From assembly GCF_027158485.1 (NCBI RefSeq), contig NZ_JAMKYJ010000006.1: DNA of 64,000 nucleotides; one strand, 5' to 3'. Each line of letters begins with the position of its first letter. The first letter of the stretch is position 1. The translations under genes were made by a program, and so were the position numbers. Below are positions 51,610 through 62,334 of the stretch, piece by piece. Source of the stretch: Oxalobacter formigenes (GTDB taxonomy: Bacteria > Pseudomonadota > Gammaproteobacteria > Burkholderiales > Burkholderiaceae_D). The notes beneath the pieces were generated by a model that worked only from the letters and a program-made list of their open reading frames with translations, was not told where the DNA came from and ran no database searches.

Positions 51610-54600
51610 ATGCTGAATCTGAATCTGTCCAATCGCTTCGAGGACCTTCTCGCGGCTCTGTTAAAGAACCTGCATTCCTCGCCTGCTTCGGTGTTCGAAC
51701 CGGAACGGATCATCATGCCAAGTGCCGCGGTAAAGCGTTGCCTGACGATGGCGATTGCCGATACTTTCGGGGTCTGCGCCAATGTGGAGTTTTCCTTTCT
51801 CGCGCAGTGGCTCTGGCGACAGGTCGGGCATCTTGTCCCGGTTCAGAAAACCTCACCTTTTTCTTCCACGGTTCTGGTCTGGCGGATTCTGGGTTTGCTG
51901 GAGGAACCCGGTTTCGCTGATCCTTACCCACGGCTTTCAGCTTATTTGTCTTCCAGCGACGAGCTTATGCGTTACGATCTTGCCGCCCGGCTGGCGTCAC
52001 TGATGGAACAGTATGTCATTTATCGCCCCGACTGGCTGTCGGCATGGTCCAGAGGCGAACGTGTCGATATCGTGCCTGCCGACCATAAGAAGTTCGATAC
52101 GATTGAAAGCGACCAGCGCTGGCAATCGGCCTTGTGGCGCCGGATTGCGGCAGAGACCGGCACGCTGGAAAAACAGCCTGTCGAGCTTTTTTTCGAGGCT
52201 ATTTCCGAAGACGAAAAAAAGGCGGCTTCCCTGCTGGATTCGCGTATTCACCTGTTTTGCGAGCCGTCCATTGCGCCGCAATATATTGAGATGCTGGAGA
52301 AGCTTTCACGCCTGATCGATATCGAGCTTTACGTCCTGAATCCCTGCCGTGAATACTGGTTCGATATCGTCGATTCCCGCAGGCTGGCCTATCTGGCAAA
52401 CCGGCAAAAAGACCTGTACCACGAAACGGGGAACACCCTGCTTGCCTCATGGGGAAAACAGACGAAGGCATCGCTTGAATCCATGCACGACCGCCTGGAC
52501 AATATCGAAAGGGAAGATGACGCTTTCATATCGAATGCGGAGCTTGGCGTGCCTGAAACGCTGCTGTCACATTTGCAGGACGCTATTTTCGATTTGCGTG
52601 AGCTGGAACCGGCTTCGCTGTCCCATCTGGGGGACGATGGCAGTATCCGGATTCACGTCGCCCATTCCCTGACCCGGGAAATCGAGATCCTCCATGATCA
52701 GCTTCTCCAGCGTTTTGCGTCGGACGATCCGCCGACGGCCGACCGGATTCTGGTGGTCACACCCGATCTGGACGCTGCCGCTCCGATGATCGAGGCGGTA
52801 TTTTCCAGCCATAACAGTCATCAGGCACGTATTCCTTATACGATTACCGGGCTCTCCGGTAACCGGATCAATCCGGTGGCGCGCGCCCTGCTCGACTTGC
52901 TGGCGCTGGCGTCTTCCCGTTTTTCGGCAACGGACGTGATCGATTTGCTGATGCAGCCGGTTATCGGCAAGACTTTCGGGTTCGATGGCGATCTGAAAAC
53001 CTTGCGGAACTGGTTTGCCGACGCGGGAATTTGCTGGGGACTGGATGGTGCACACAAGGCCGAGTTCGATTTGCCCGAAGAAGACAGACACAGTTTTCAT
53101 GACGGGATGCACCGCCTGTTTCTCGCCTATGCCTTGCCGGATGGTGAACAGATGCCATTGGCCAATCGCCTTCCGGCCGGAAACCCGTCGGGATCACAGG
53201 CTGTCGCTCTCGGTCAGCTCTGGCAGTTTATTGGCGGCTTGCGGCGTTTGAAACGGGAACTGTCGAAACCGAAGACGGCGGATGGCTGGATGCAGACGTT
53301 TTCCGATGTGCTTGACTCGTTCATGACGGTTTCAACGGAACTGATCGAAAGTGAACGGGAAGTCCGTTCGTGCATCGGCGAGTGGCATGCCGCGATGGCG
53401 GAAGGCAGCCCGGAACTCCTGGCGGGATTTGCTATTGCGCGTCATGCCCTGGAACGGGCGCTGGAGGGTGCCGGACAGGGGAGTGTTCCCGTTGGAACCG
53501 TGACGTTTGCGCCGATGGACAGCTTGCGCAACCTTCCCTTTGACCATATTTATGCCATCGGACTGGACGATGGGATTTTCCCGGCTGACCGGTATCCGGA
53601 CGAGTTCGATCTGATTGGAGTCGCGCCTCGCAAGAGTGACAAGTTGCCACGGGAATCGGACAGGAATGTGTTCCTCGATCTGGTGCTCTCGGCCAGAAAG
53701 AGCCTGACCCTGAGTTATTCCGGGAAAAATATCCGCGACAATTCCGCAAAGCCTCCTTCGATATTGATATCCGAACTCCTGAAATCGCTGAAACCGGCGC
53801 TTGCCGTATCGAATGATCCGGCCGATCTTGCTGCGGCTGAAAGGATGCTGGTCGTCGTTCACCCTCTTGCCGCTTTTTCCGCCGATTATTTCAATGGCAG
53901 GGGCGATCCCCGTCTGGTGAGCTTTCGAACCGACCTTTGCGAAGCCCTCAGAATACGGCAGGAAAGTCAGGCAAAACAGCAAAACGACGCATCTTTGACC
54001 GTTTCATCTGCGATGGCGACGGACGAGAGTGACGATGACACGACAACGGACAAATCCCTGCCTTTTTTTACCGGTTCTCTTCCGAAGCCCGAACCGGTAT
54101 GGCAGGAAGTCAGTCTTGAACAGCTTGTCCGGTTTTTCAGCCACCCTGCCCGTTATCTGCTAAGGCAGCGTCTGGGTATCCGGTTTTCGTCAAAAGAAGA
54201 GGAATTGCCTTGTGCCGAACCGTTCACGATTGACCGGCAAAACCGCCGACAGCTCGCCAACAGGCTGTTGCCGCTCTTCCTTGAGGGCCACAATGAAGAA
54301 TCGATCCGTCTGGCGGCGCTGGCCGGAAATGAATTTCCTCCCGGGCAAATGGGTAAAAACCGGATGGAACAGGAACTGATGGAACTGGCGGCTTTTGCAA
54401 GGGCGGCACAGGCTGACTTGCAGGCCGATGTTCTCGCTCCGGTAACGGGCAGCCTCGATTTCATAATTGATGGTGAAGAATGGCGATTGTCGGGGTCGCT
54501 GACGGAATTGAGGCAAAACGGCCTTGTCCGGCTTCGTTACGACAATGGCAGTGCATGGGATTATCTGGCTGGCTGGATCGAACACCTGTTTTTGAATGCC

Positions 54601-54966
54601 CTTGTGCCTGACGGCATTGCGCCGCATTCGGTGTGGTATTACAAAAATGAAAGCGTACGGCTTCATGCTTATAAAGAGGCGAAAAACAGGCTTTTCGAAC
54701 TGGTGGACATTTACCGGACAGGATTGATGGCTCCGGTCCATTTTTTCCCGCGTTCCTCGTGGGAATTCGTCTCCTCTGACGACAATATGAACAGGGCCAG
54801 AGGCGAATGGGTCCATGCGCAACATGCCAATGGCGGCGAACATGCCGAGCGCTACACGCAATTGGCGATGCGTGGGGTGGACAATCCACTGGATGACGAT
54901 TTCATTGAATTGTCGAAACGGGTTTTCGTGCCGTTATATGGACATCTGAATGGGGAAATATCATGA
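51610..54966 (+). CDS. recC: Exodeoxyribonuclease V gamma subunit RecC
   Basis: 1118 residues. The N-terminus (LNLSNRFEDLLAALLKNL, FEPERIIMPSAAVKRCLTMAIADTFGVCANVEFSFLAQWLWRQV) and the segment FAPMDSLRNLPFDHIYAIGLDDGIFPADRYPDEFDLIG are RecC. It is a helicase-like scaffold without working motifs that reads Chi in RecBCD. It overlaps recB by 4 bases (ATGA). The length matches the family. Confidence 0.95.
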   Translation: MLNLNLSNRFEDLLAALLKNLHSSPASVFEPERIIMPSAAVKRCLTMAIADTFGVCANVEFSFLAQWLWRQVGHLVPVQKTSPFSSTVLVWRILGLLEEPGFADPYPRLSAYLSSSDELMRYDLAARLASLMEQYVIYRPDWLSAWSRGERVDIVPADHKKFDTIESDQRWQSALWRRIAAETGTLEKQPVELFFEAISEDEKKAASLLDSRIHLFCEPSIAPQYIEMLEKLSRLIDIELYVLNPCREYWFDIVDSRRLAYLANRQKDLYHETGNTLLASWGKQTKASLESMHDRLDNIEREDDAFISNAELGVPETLLSHLQDAIFDLRELEPASLSHLGDDGSIRIHVAHSLTREIEILHDQLLQRFASDDPPTADRILVVTPDLDAAAPMIEAVFSSHNSHQARIPYTITGLSGNRINPVARALLDLLALASSRFSATDVIDLLMQPVIGKTFGFDGDLKTLRNWFADAGICWGLDGAHKAEFDLPEEDRHSFHDGMHRLFLAYALPDGEQMPLANRLPAGNPSGSQAVALGQLWQFIGGLRRLKRELSKPKTADGWMQTFSDVLDSFMTVSTELIESEREVRSCIGEWHAAMAEGSPELLAGFAIARHALERALEGAGQGSVPVGTVTFAPMDSLRNLPFDHIYAIGLDDGIFPADRYPDEFDLIGVAPRKSDKLPRESDRNVFLDLVLSARKSLTLSYSGKNIRDNSAKPPSILISELLKSLKPALAVSNDPADLAAAERMLVVVHPLAAFSADYFNGRGDPRLVSFRTDLCEALRIRQESQAKQQNDASLTVSSAMATDESDDDTTTDKSLPFFTGSLPKPEPVWQEVSLEQLVRFFSHPARYLLRQRLGIRFSSKEEELPCAEPFTIDRQNRRQLANRLLPLFLEGHNEESIRLAALAGNEFPPGQMGKNRMEQELMELAAFARAAQADLQADVLAPVTGSLDFIIDGEEWRLSGSLTELRQNGLVRLRYDNGSAWDYLAGWIEHLFLNALVPDGIAPHSVWYYKNESVRLHAYKEAKNRLFELVDIYRTGLMAPVHFFPRSSWEFVSSDDNMNRARGEWVHAQHANGGEHAERYTQLAMRGVDNPLDDDFIELSKRVFVPLYGHLNGEIS

Positions 54967-57900
54967 GTTTTCCTGAAGAATTCGATGTTTTCAACTGCCC
55001 TCTTTCAGGCCGGATTCTGATCGAAGCCTCAGCGGGGACTGGCAAAACCTGGAATATCGGAGGCCTGTACCTGCGTTTGCTTCTGGAAAAGCAACTGGAA
55101 GTGAAGCAGATTCTCGTCGTGACATTCACAAGGGCGGCAACGGCGGAATTGCGCGACCGCATCCGGGGAAGGATCGCAAAAGCGCTCTCTTACCTGAATG
55201 GCGTTGATGATCTGGCGGACGATACCTTCCTGCTGGAACTGCTCGGCAGGCAGCTTGAGACCGGTAATACGCACGCGGAATTGACCAGTCGCCTGCAACT
55301 GGCGTTCGAGTCCTTCGATCAGGCGGCGATTTTCACGATTCACAGTTTTTGCCAGCGGGCACTGGCGACGACGGCGTTTTCTGCCGGCGTCGCGTTTACC
55401 GTCAGGACTGAAACGGTCGACGAGGAAATGGTGCTCGAAGCCGTGCAGGATTTCTGGCGACGCCACATCGCCAACGGGCACCTGTCCGCCGCTTTTTCGG
55501 CATGGCTGGAAAAGAAACGGGTCACGCCGGAAAAACTGATGCTGCTTTTGCGAAGGCATTTGAGAAAACCGCTGGCACATGTGCTCTGGCCCGATGAAAT
55601 CGGGGCTGCCGGAAATCAGGATGACAATCCGCAGGCGTCTGGTCTGGAGACGGCGTTTCACGAAGCAAGAGTATGCTGGCACACCCGTCGTGAAGAAGTG
55701 CTTGAAATCATGATGTCTTCTTCTGCCGATCTGAATCAGCAGCGTTACAAGCCTTCTGCGATTGAAAGTGCCTTCGGTGCTTTCGACAGGCTGTTTGCGA
55801 CCGGCGACCCGCTTGGAATGGTTGACAGTGTCGGCAAAACGGAACTCCTGACAACGTCGAAACTTCTCGCCTCGACCAAAAAAGACAGGACGACGCCCAA
55901 GCATCTTTTCTTCGGACTCGCGGAAAAGCTTGTGATTGAATGCCAGCAGACAGAAGCTGATCTTTCAATGGCCTGGATGCGATTGTTAAAGCGATTTCTT
56001 GAAGAAACAGTCGCTTTGCTGAAGGCAAAAAAACAGGAAAAACGGGTGGTCGCTTTCGACGATATGTTAATCGACCTGTACAAGGCCTTGCATAATCCCG
56101 AACTGCCCTGGTTGCCCGACGTGCTCAGGCAGCAATTCCCTGCCGCTCTGATCGATGAATTTCAGGATACCGATCCGTTGCAATATGCCATTTTCCGTTC
56201 GATTTATGGCGAATCGGACTTGCCGGTTTTCATGGTAGGCGATCCAAAACAGGCGATTTACAGTTTCCGCAACGCCGATTTGCACACGTATTTTGCAGCC
56301 CGTTCCGAGGTCGATTATCACTACACCTTGCCTGAAAATCACCGATCGACTGCTGGCCTGATCGAAGCCTGCAATACGGTTTTTTCCGTCAATTCACGGG
56401 CGTTTCTCCAGTCTGGCCTCGATTTTCTGCCAGTCAGAAACGGAAACCGGGAACGGCCTGAACTGCTTGATTTGTCTGAAACTGAATCGGAAGCCAGTCT
56501 GACAATATGGCGCTTGCCTGACGAAAACGGCGAATGGATAGAACGTACCAAAGCAAAAGAACGCGCTATCGAAGCGACGGCCGATGAAATCGCTCGCCTT
56601 TTGAATGCGAGTGCAAAAGGAAAACTGACGATTGGCGAGAAGCCGGTTTGTGCCGGGGATATGGCGGTTCTGGTCAGGAGCCACCGGGAAGCGTCTATGG
56701 TGGGCAATGCCTTGTCACGCCGTGGCATCGGGAGTGTCTCGCTTTCTCATGAGAGTGTCTTTTTGTCCCGGGAAGCGAGGGAACTGGAATGTATTCTGGC
56801 AGCCCTTTTGTCGCCCGGCAGCGAGTCTTTATTGAAAGCGGCTCTCTCGACTGAAATGCTCGGGTTCAATGCGGGAGAAATGGACGTCCTTTCAAACGAT
56901 GAAGCCCGGTTGTCGGACTGCTTCGAACGGTTCGAACAATACCGCAACAGCTGGATTTCCAACGGCATCGGCTATGCATTGCGTTTCCTGATGGATCGGG
57001 AAGGTATTGTGAAGCGGCTTCTGGCCTTGCCTGACGGTGAAAGGCGCATGACGAACCTGATGCATCTGGCTGAACTGTTGAACCGGGAAAGCGAAAACAA
57101 CGATGCGCCAGACGCCCTGCTCCGCTATCTGGCTGAAAAACGCGAGAGCGACAAGACGGGTGAAGAGGAAGAATTACGGCTTGAAACGGATCGCAATCTG
57201 GTCCAGATTATGACGGTTCACCGTTCGAAGGGACTCGAATTCGCTTTTGTTTTCTGTCCCCTGCTCTGGGACGGCTATTCCAGACGGATGCCGAATGCTC
57301 TGGAAGGCATCGAGTATCACGATAATGAAAAGCTTGTGATCGATTTCAGGGAAATGGACAAGGAAACGTCACAGGCGATCAAAAATGATCAGGCGATTGA
57401 AACGGCGGCTGAAAGCCTGCGTCTGATTTACGTCGCACTGACCCGTGCGGTGTATCGCTGTTATCTGGTCGCGGGCTGTTACAGCCGTTCAAACGCAAAG
57501 CTGAAAACGGCGGAATCGCAACGCAGTCTTCTGAACTGGCTGGTAGCCGGAAACGGGTGTTCGCCCGATGAATGGTTCCTTTGGGACAACCGGAAAAAAG
57601 AAGACGAAATCGCTGCCGGACGAAACGCCATAGAAGAGGCATGGAAAGCGCTTGAAGGACGTTGCAGGGATATCGTGTTGTCAGATTTGCCGGAAAATCG
57701 CGGGGTGAGCCTGACTGAAACGGAAAACGGGCATGACACGCTTGCGGCAAAAACCTTTAATGGCCGGATCGTTTCGCGCTGGCGGATGAACAGTTTCAGT
57801 GGCCTGATGCGCAACGCTGTCGAATTGGACGAGTCGGGCGACCATGACGAGTATGTTGTGGCTGAAACTGACGGTTCTGTTGTGATGGAAACCGCACAAC

Positions 57901-58703
57901 CGGAATTGTCCACCATTGACGCAGACGACATTCTGCTGTTCCCGAAAGGAACCTTTGCCGGAAGTTGCCTGCACGCGATGTTTGAAAACGCGGATTTCAC
58001 CGACCGGGAAAGCTGGAACACGGCAATTGAAAGTGCACTGCAGCAGTTCCCTCAAACGGCAGAGGTGATTACCGTTGAAGATGGCAAAAACAGTTACCCC
58101 GACCTGAAGGCAATGGCAAGACGGATGATGGAAGACGTGCTGAATACGCTTTTGGGTGATGGTATTGTTCTTTCCTCGATCCCGAACGAAAAACGCCTGA
58201 CCGAACTGCCGTTTTGTCTTTCGGAAGCGCCAGTATCGGCGAAAAGCCTGAATGCCCTGTTCAAACGTTTTGATTACCCGGTCCCGCAACTGGTTTTCGA
58301 TGATATGAACGCTTTTCTGAACGGGTTCATCGATCTGGTGTTCGAGCATGAAGGCCGTTTTTACGTTCTGGACTGGAAATCGAATGTTCTCGGTACGAAC
58401 AGGGAAGATTATGGCCCGGCTCCTGTTGCGATGGCGATGGCTGAACACGGATATCACTGGCAATACCTGCTTTATACCGTTGCCCTGCACCGTTTCCTGT
58501 CATTGAGACTGCCCGGTTACGACTACGACAGGCACATGGGAGGTGCGCTTTATCTGTTCATCCGTGGAGTCCGGCCGCAGTGGAGTAACGAAGATGGAAC
58601 ACCTTCTGGCGTGTTTTTCGACAAGCCGGATCGCTCCATTATCGAAGCGATCGACAGTCTTTTGAAACCGGCGGGAATGAAAAACAGGGAGAATGCGCCA
58701 TGA
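54963..58703 (+). CDS. recB: Exodeoxyribonuclease V beta subunit RecB
   Basis: 1246 residues. Walker A EASAGTGKTW at 21-30, then VTFTRAATAELRDRIR, LIDEFQDTDPLQYAIF (motif II, near residue 397), DPKQAIYSFRNAD, and VHRSKGLEFAFVFCPLLW complete the superfamily 1 helicase. The C-terminal nuclease has FLNGFIDLVFEHEGRFYVLDWKSN with the conserved Asp and Lys. It gives the 3'-5' helicase and the only nuclease site of RecBCD. Overlaps recC and recD by 4 bases. Confidence 0.96.
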   Translation: MSFPEEFDVFNCPLSGRILIEASAGTGKTWNIGGLYLRLLLEKQLEVKQILVVTFTRAATAELRDRIRGRIAKALSYLNGVDDLADDTFLLELLGRQLETGNTHAELTSRLQLAFESFDQAAIFTIHSFCQRALATTAFSAGVAFTVRTETVDEEMVLEAVQDFWRRHIANGHLSAAFSAWLEKKRVTPEKLMLLLRRHLRKPLAHVLWPDEIGAAGNQDDNPQASGLETAFHEARVCWHTRREEVLEIMMSSSADLNQQRYKPSAIESAFGAFDRLFATGDPLGMVDSVGKTELLTTSKLLASTKKDRTTPKHLFFGLAEKLVIECQQTEADLSMAWMRLLKRFLEETVALLKAKKQEKRVVAFDDMLIDLYKALHNPELPWLPDVLRQQFPAALIDEFQDTDPLQYAIFRSIYGESDLPVFMVGDPKQAIYSFRNADLHTYFAARSEVDYHYTLPENHRSTAGLIEACNTVFSVNSRAFLQSGLDFLPVRNGNRERPELLDLSETESEASLTIWRLPDENGEWIERTKAKERAIEATADEIARLLNASAKGKLTIGEKPVCAGDMAVLVRSHREASMVGNALSRRGIGSVSLSHESVFLSREARELECILAALLSPGSESLLKAALSTEMLGFNAGEMDVLSNDEARLSDCFERFEQYRNSWISNGIGYALRFLMDREGIVKRLLALPDGERRMTNLMHLAELLNRESENNDAPDALLRYLAEKRESDKTGEEEELRLETDRNLVQIMTVHRSKGLEFAFVFCPLLWDGYSRRMPNALEGIEYHDNEKLVIDFREMDKETSQAIKNDQAIETAAESLRLIYVALTRAVYRCYLVAGCYSRSNAKLKTAESQRSLLNWLVAGNGCSPDEWFLWDNRKKEDEIAAGRNAIEEAWKALEGRCRDIVLSDLPENRGVSLTETENGHDTLAAKTFNGRIVSRWRMNSFSGLMRNAVELDESGDHDEYVVAETDGSVVMETAQPELSTIDADDILLFPKGTFAGSCLHAMFENADFTDRESWNTAIESALQQFPQTAEVITVEDGKNSYPDLKAMARRMMEDVLNTLLGDGIVLSSIPNEKRLTELPFCLSEAPVSAKSLNALFKRFDYPVPQLVFDDMNAFLNGFIDLVFEHEGRFYVLDWKSNVLGTNREDYGPAPVAMAMAEHGYHWQYLLYTVALHRFLSLRLPGYDYDRHMGGALYLFIRGVRPQWSNEDGTPSGVFFDKPDRSIIEAIDSLLKPAGMKNRENAP

Positions 58704-60559
58704 GAAAGCCGTTTTTCACCGAATCCCCCGAGCAATCCCTTGCACGTGCCTTTGCCGAACATATCGTGTCCTGGGCTAGGCAGACCCGCGAGCTTGACGA
58801 TCCAGTCGCCAATACGCTGAAAAAAGCGGCATGGCAGGTGAGCATGGCGGTTTCATCGGGTGATTCATGCCTGTTGCTGGATGATCTGGATGAAAATGGC
58901 GATAAGACTGATGTCGGCATTATCCGGCAAATGCTTTTTGACTCCGGTGTCGTGGCAACGCCTGATTTGCCTGGAAACTGCCCGCTTGTTCTGGACGGCG
59001 AAAACCGGCTTTATCTGCACCGGTATTTCGGGTATGAACAGACACTGGCCGAATGTCTTGTCAGACTGTGCCAGCCTCGTGAGATCGATACGAAATTGTT
59101 ACGCCCTCTTCTCGATTCGCTTTTTTCACAAAACAAAAGCGACAAAACGCCAGACTGGCAAAAGATGGCGACGGCACTGGCTTTGAGGCAATCCCTTCTG
59201 ATTATCAGTGGCGGCCCCGGAACCGGCAAGACAACGACTGTCGCCAGTCTCCTGGCATGCATTCTGGAAACGTCTCCCGCCAACCGGATCATGCTGGCTG
59301 CCCCAACCGGGAAGGCGGCCAAACGGATGCTGGATTCGATTTCGCAACGATTGGATCTTTTTCCTCTTCACATGCAGCCAGCCATCCCGAAAGAAGCGTT
59401 TACCATTCACCGGTTGCTCGGCATTACCGATAATCTGTCGAATGCCCGTTACCACAGGGGCAATCCCCTTCCCTGTGAGACGCTGATCGTCGACGAAGCA
59501 TCAATGCTCGATCTTGCGCTGGCGTCGACACTGTTTGCCGCCTTGCCTGAAAACGCAAGGGTCATTCTTCTGGGTGACAAGGATCAGCTGGCAGCCGTTG
59601 AAGCCGGTTCCGTTTTTTCGGAACTCTCTTCCCGATTTGTTCTTTCCGGCTCATGCCGTGACGATCTGGAAGCGCTCACCGGATACCGGCTCACGGATAG
59701 TGACCTGCCGGACGCGGAAAATGATGCTTCTGGCGCTCCTCTTGGCGACAGTGTTGTCTGGCTGATGAAAAACTACCGTTTTTCCGAGTCGTCGGGTATC
59801 GGGAGGCTGGCAAGCGATATCCGTGACAAACGCATTGCGGAAGTGATCCGTTTCCTGCGTGAGCAAAACGACCCGCTCGTCCAGTGGCTGGATATGGACG
59901 ATACCGGCGTTGTATCCGGTTTCGGGAAAACAGTTTCGGAGCAATTCGACGATTATTTCAATGTCGTCAGGGAAAATCCATCCGACGTCCGGCTGGTTTT
60001 TGATGTTTTCAACCGCTCCCGCATCCTTTGCGCGGTTCGGGAAGGACCGTATGGAGTGAACGCCGTCAACCGTTTGCTTGCCAATGCGATATTGAAAATG
60101 CAGGCTGACGGGAATCAGGCAGGTAAAAACCTTCGCGAGAAATGGTTTGCCGGACAGCCGGTTATGGTCAGGCGAAACGATTATGTCCTGAAACTGTTCA
60201 ATGGGGATGTCGGTATTGTTTTACCGGATGCTGCGGGAAATTTGTCCGTTTATTTTCCGGATGAAGACGGTTCTTTCAGGTCTGTACCGCCCTCACGGAT
60301 CAGTGACTTCGAAACGTCTTTTGCGATGACGGTTCACCAGTCACAGGGGTCGGAATTCGATTCTGTCCTGCTTTTGCTGCCGTCAGAACCCTCCAGGGTA
60401 TTGTCCAGAGAGCTGATTTATACCGGCATTACCCGTGCCCGAAGTAAAATAACGATGGCATCCCGGCTGCCGGTTCTGCTGGAAAGCCTGCAACACGATT
60501 CTGCAAGACGTTCAGGCCTCGTGAAGCGGATCTTCGAAATCACGACTTGCAGTGGATGA
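58700..60559 (+). CDS. recD: Exodeoxyribonuclease V alpha subunit RecD
   Basis: 619 residues. Walker A ISGGPGTGKTTT near residue 170, LIVDEASMLDL (motif II), LLGDKDQLAAVEAGSVF (motif III) and MTVHQSQGSEFDSVLLLLP with YTGITRAR identify the 5'-3' helicase RecD. It is last in the recCBD operon. AAAACG/CGTTTT overlapping the stop codon (60559-60580) may form a weak terminator. Confidence 0.96.
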   Translation: MRKPFFTESPEQSLARAFAEHIVSWARQTRELDDPVANTLKKAAWQVSMAVSSGDSCLLLDDLDENGDKTDVGIIRQMLFDSGVVATPDLPGNCPLVLDGENRLYLHRYFGYEQTLAECLVRLCQPREIDTKLLRPLLDSLFSQNKSDKTPDWQKMATALALRQSLLIISGGPGTGKTTTVASLLACILETSPANRIMLAAPTGKAAKRMLDSISQRLDLFPLHMQPAIPKEAFTIHRLLGITDNLSNARYHRGNPLPCETLIVDEASMLDLALASTLFAALPENARVILLGDKDQLAAVEAGSVFSELSSRFVLSGSCRDDLEALTGYRLTDSDLPDAENDASGAPLGDSVVWLMKNYRFSESSGIGRLASDIRDKRIAEVIRFLREQNDPLVQWLDMDDTGVVSGFGKTVSEQFDDYFNVVRENPSDVRLVFDVFNRSRILCAVREGPYGVNAVNRLLANAILKMQADGNQAGKNLREKWFAGQPVMVRRNDYVLKLFNGDVGIVLPDAAGNLSVYFPDEDGSFRSVPPSRISDFETSFAMTVHQSQGSEFDSVLLLLPSEPSRVLSRELIYTGITRARSKITMASRLPVLLESLQHDSARRSGLVKRIFEITTCSG

Positions 60560-60710
60560 AAACGATGAAAAAAACGTTTTCCTTTACGGTGCTGTAGCCA
60601 GTCAAAACGGGTGTTACACTTTATTTTTATGGATGAGTCCGGTTTGGGAATACAATACGCCCAAATTGTTTTGAACTCATGCTCAATATCTTTATTCGAC
60701 CTGTTTTCAT

Positions 60711-61106
60711 ATGGATAAAATTGCTAAAAGAATAGAAAATTGCCGGCGCCATCTGAATTTCAGTCAATCCGAATTGGCACGAAAAGTCGGCGTAACCCCT
60801 CAGGCTGTGCAAAAATGGGAAAAAGCCAAAACCGTTCCCCGGGGTTATACATTGGAAAAACTGGCCGGTGTGCTTGGTGTTTCACCGGCTTATATCCAGT
60901 TTGGAATTACCGATGCATCTTCTGGCGGTCATTTTTCCGTAGAAGACGAAAAGACCGAATACCTTGTAACCGGCTGTTCAAAACAGGAGGAATGGCCTTT
61001 TTCCATTTCCAGAGAACAGTTCAGCCACTTCAGCGACGAGCAACGTTCTCTTATCAATCGATATATCGAAATTCTCTGGCAATCGGTCGACCGGAAGGAA
61101 AACTGA
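60711..61106 (+). CDS. XRE family regulator
   Basis: 131 residues: an N-terminal HTH (IAKRIENCRRHLNFSQSELARKVGVTPQAVQKWEKAKTVPRGYTLEKLAGVLGVSPAYIQFG) and a C-terminal segment (ISREQFSHFSDEQRSLINRYIEILWQSV) found in small repressor-like regulators. No peptidase domain. It is a single gene downstream of recD. Confidence 0.82.
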   Translation: MDKIAKRIENCRRHLNFSQSELARKVGVTPQAVQKWEKAKTVPRGYTLEKLAGVLGVSPAYIQFGITDASSGGHFSVEDEKTEYLVTGCSKQEEWPFSISREQFSHFSDEQRSLINRYIEILWQSVDRKEN

Positions 61107-61754
61107 TTCCTTTCACCCACATCTCCCCGCTCCATTACCCCCTGTTTTGTTATCTTTCAGGCAAAACGCTTCATACACTTTTGACACCTTGATGCCTTAA
61201 AACAACGTTTGGCATCTTCTAAAAAACCTTTTCGGAAAACAAGGTAAACTGCTTGCCGCCCCGTTATCTGGATGGCCTATTTTTACACATGACGGGAGTT
61301 GGTTTGAATTGTCTGTCAATAAGCTTTTTTTAAATGGACTTATTGATTTTTAGCAATTTTGTTTATAGCTTGTTTTTTATAATTTCCGTTCTTATTGGGA
61401 AATGTTGTTTGACGGATGCATTATATATTTAGGCTATTGGAAAATGTAAAATTTCAGTCAGGTTCAGGTTATTCAAGAATCTTCGAACCGTTCTTTTCAT
61501 GACATTCCAATCTGTTTTCATCCAGCATAAACCGTTGGATCAAGCGAATTGTATTCGGCTTTAAAAAGATGTTCGTTAACAAATTTAACCATTTTTTACT
61601 GTTTATTACAACCGAAGGTTGTAGTATTGCCGTTGATGCGGTAACATTCGGGTGTATCATTTGTAACTTTAAGTTTAATCAAGAATTTGTTTTACTGATT
61701 TTTATCTAATGAAGTCGGTTTTTGAAACGAATCATTTTTACGCCAAGATCTAAA
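61107..61754. other. Long spacer without a convincing gene
   Basis: About 650 A+T-rich bases. A hairpin GATGCC/GGCATC (61191-61216) could end the XRE transcript. The 63-codon minus frame at 61469-61660 has poor composition and no ribosome site. No promoter or repeat stands out. Confidence 0.45.
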
Positions 61755-62036
61755 ATGGACGAACTTAAAATGAAGGAAATGCTCACCAATATTCATTTCG
61801 AAATTATCCGTAATTCCATTCTGACGAGTCGGGAAATTGCGGATGGCGTCGGTGATTTTATTCAGAGATATACAACCGGAAGCGAATTTGCCGAAGTTTC
61901 CGTCGCACTCATGAATGAAGACAAGGATGAAGTCTTTGCATTGATGAAAAAGATTTTGAATGAAGCCATCTGGTATATGGCAGAAGAACAAACGGAAGAA
62001 GAAAACCAGGAACCTAAAAAGGAATATGATGACTGA
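61755..62036 (+). CDS. Small hypothetical protein
   Basis: 93 residues from MDELKMKEMLTNIHFEIIRNSILTSREIADGVGDFIQRYTTG. It is helical and acidic with a Glu-rich end. A TTG start at 61722 would add 11 residues. It overlaps the next gene by 8 bases. No family recognised. Confidence 0.55.
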   Translation: MDELKMKEMLTNIHFEIIRNSILTSREIADGVGDFIQRYTTGSEFAEVSVALMNEDKDEVFALMKKILNEAIWYMAEEQTEEENQEPKKEYDD

Positions 62037-62253
62037 ATATTCGCATATGATCCATGAGGGACTGGAGGTCAGCATCAATGCCCTCGTCCAGTCGATCAAC
62101 GGGCTCATGAACCGGGAACAGAATCTGCGGGAAAATGGATTGTCGGACAAGGCTGAACGAGTTCATGCAACGATTGAACGTCTTTATGTTTTACGTAACG
62201 AACTCATTCTTATTTTCAATGAACAAAAAAAGGAACGGACGGACTTTGTCTGA
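62029..62253 (+). CDS. Small hypothetical protein, coiled-coil-like
   Basis: 74 residues from MTEYSHMIHEGLEVSINALVQSINGLMNREQNLRENGLSDKAERVHATIERLYVLRNELILIF. The heptad-like spacing of Leu/Ile suggests a coiled coil. AAAGGAA precedes. The pair with the preceding gene is probably a cotranslated complex. A terminator follows at 62309. Confidence 0.55.
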   Translation: MTEYSHMIHEGLEVSINALVQSINGLMNREQNLRENGLSDKAERVHATIERLYVLRNELILIFNEQKKERTDFV

Positions 62254-62308
62254 CGCCGTTTTTTCCTGAATTACGGTAAAGGCGAATCTCTTCGTCTGTT
62301 CCTCCCGG

Positions 62309-62334
62309 GACCTGCCATCTGGCAGGTCTTCTTA
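62309..62334 (+). terminator. Intrinsic terminator
   Basis: GACCTGCC-ATCT-GGCAGGTC followed by TTCTTA. Another inverted repeat, TTGTCCAC/GTGGACAA, is at 62367-62389. Nothing else is recognised in the ~390-base spacer to the next gene. Confidence 0.65.

Noticed and set aside
61469..61660. 63-codon minus-strand frame
   Set aside because: A+T-rich, no upstream site, and no coupling to any gene.
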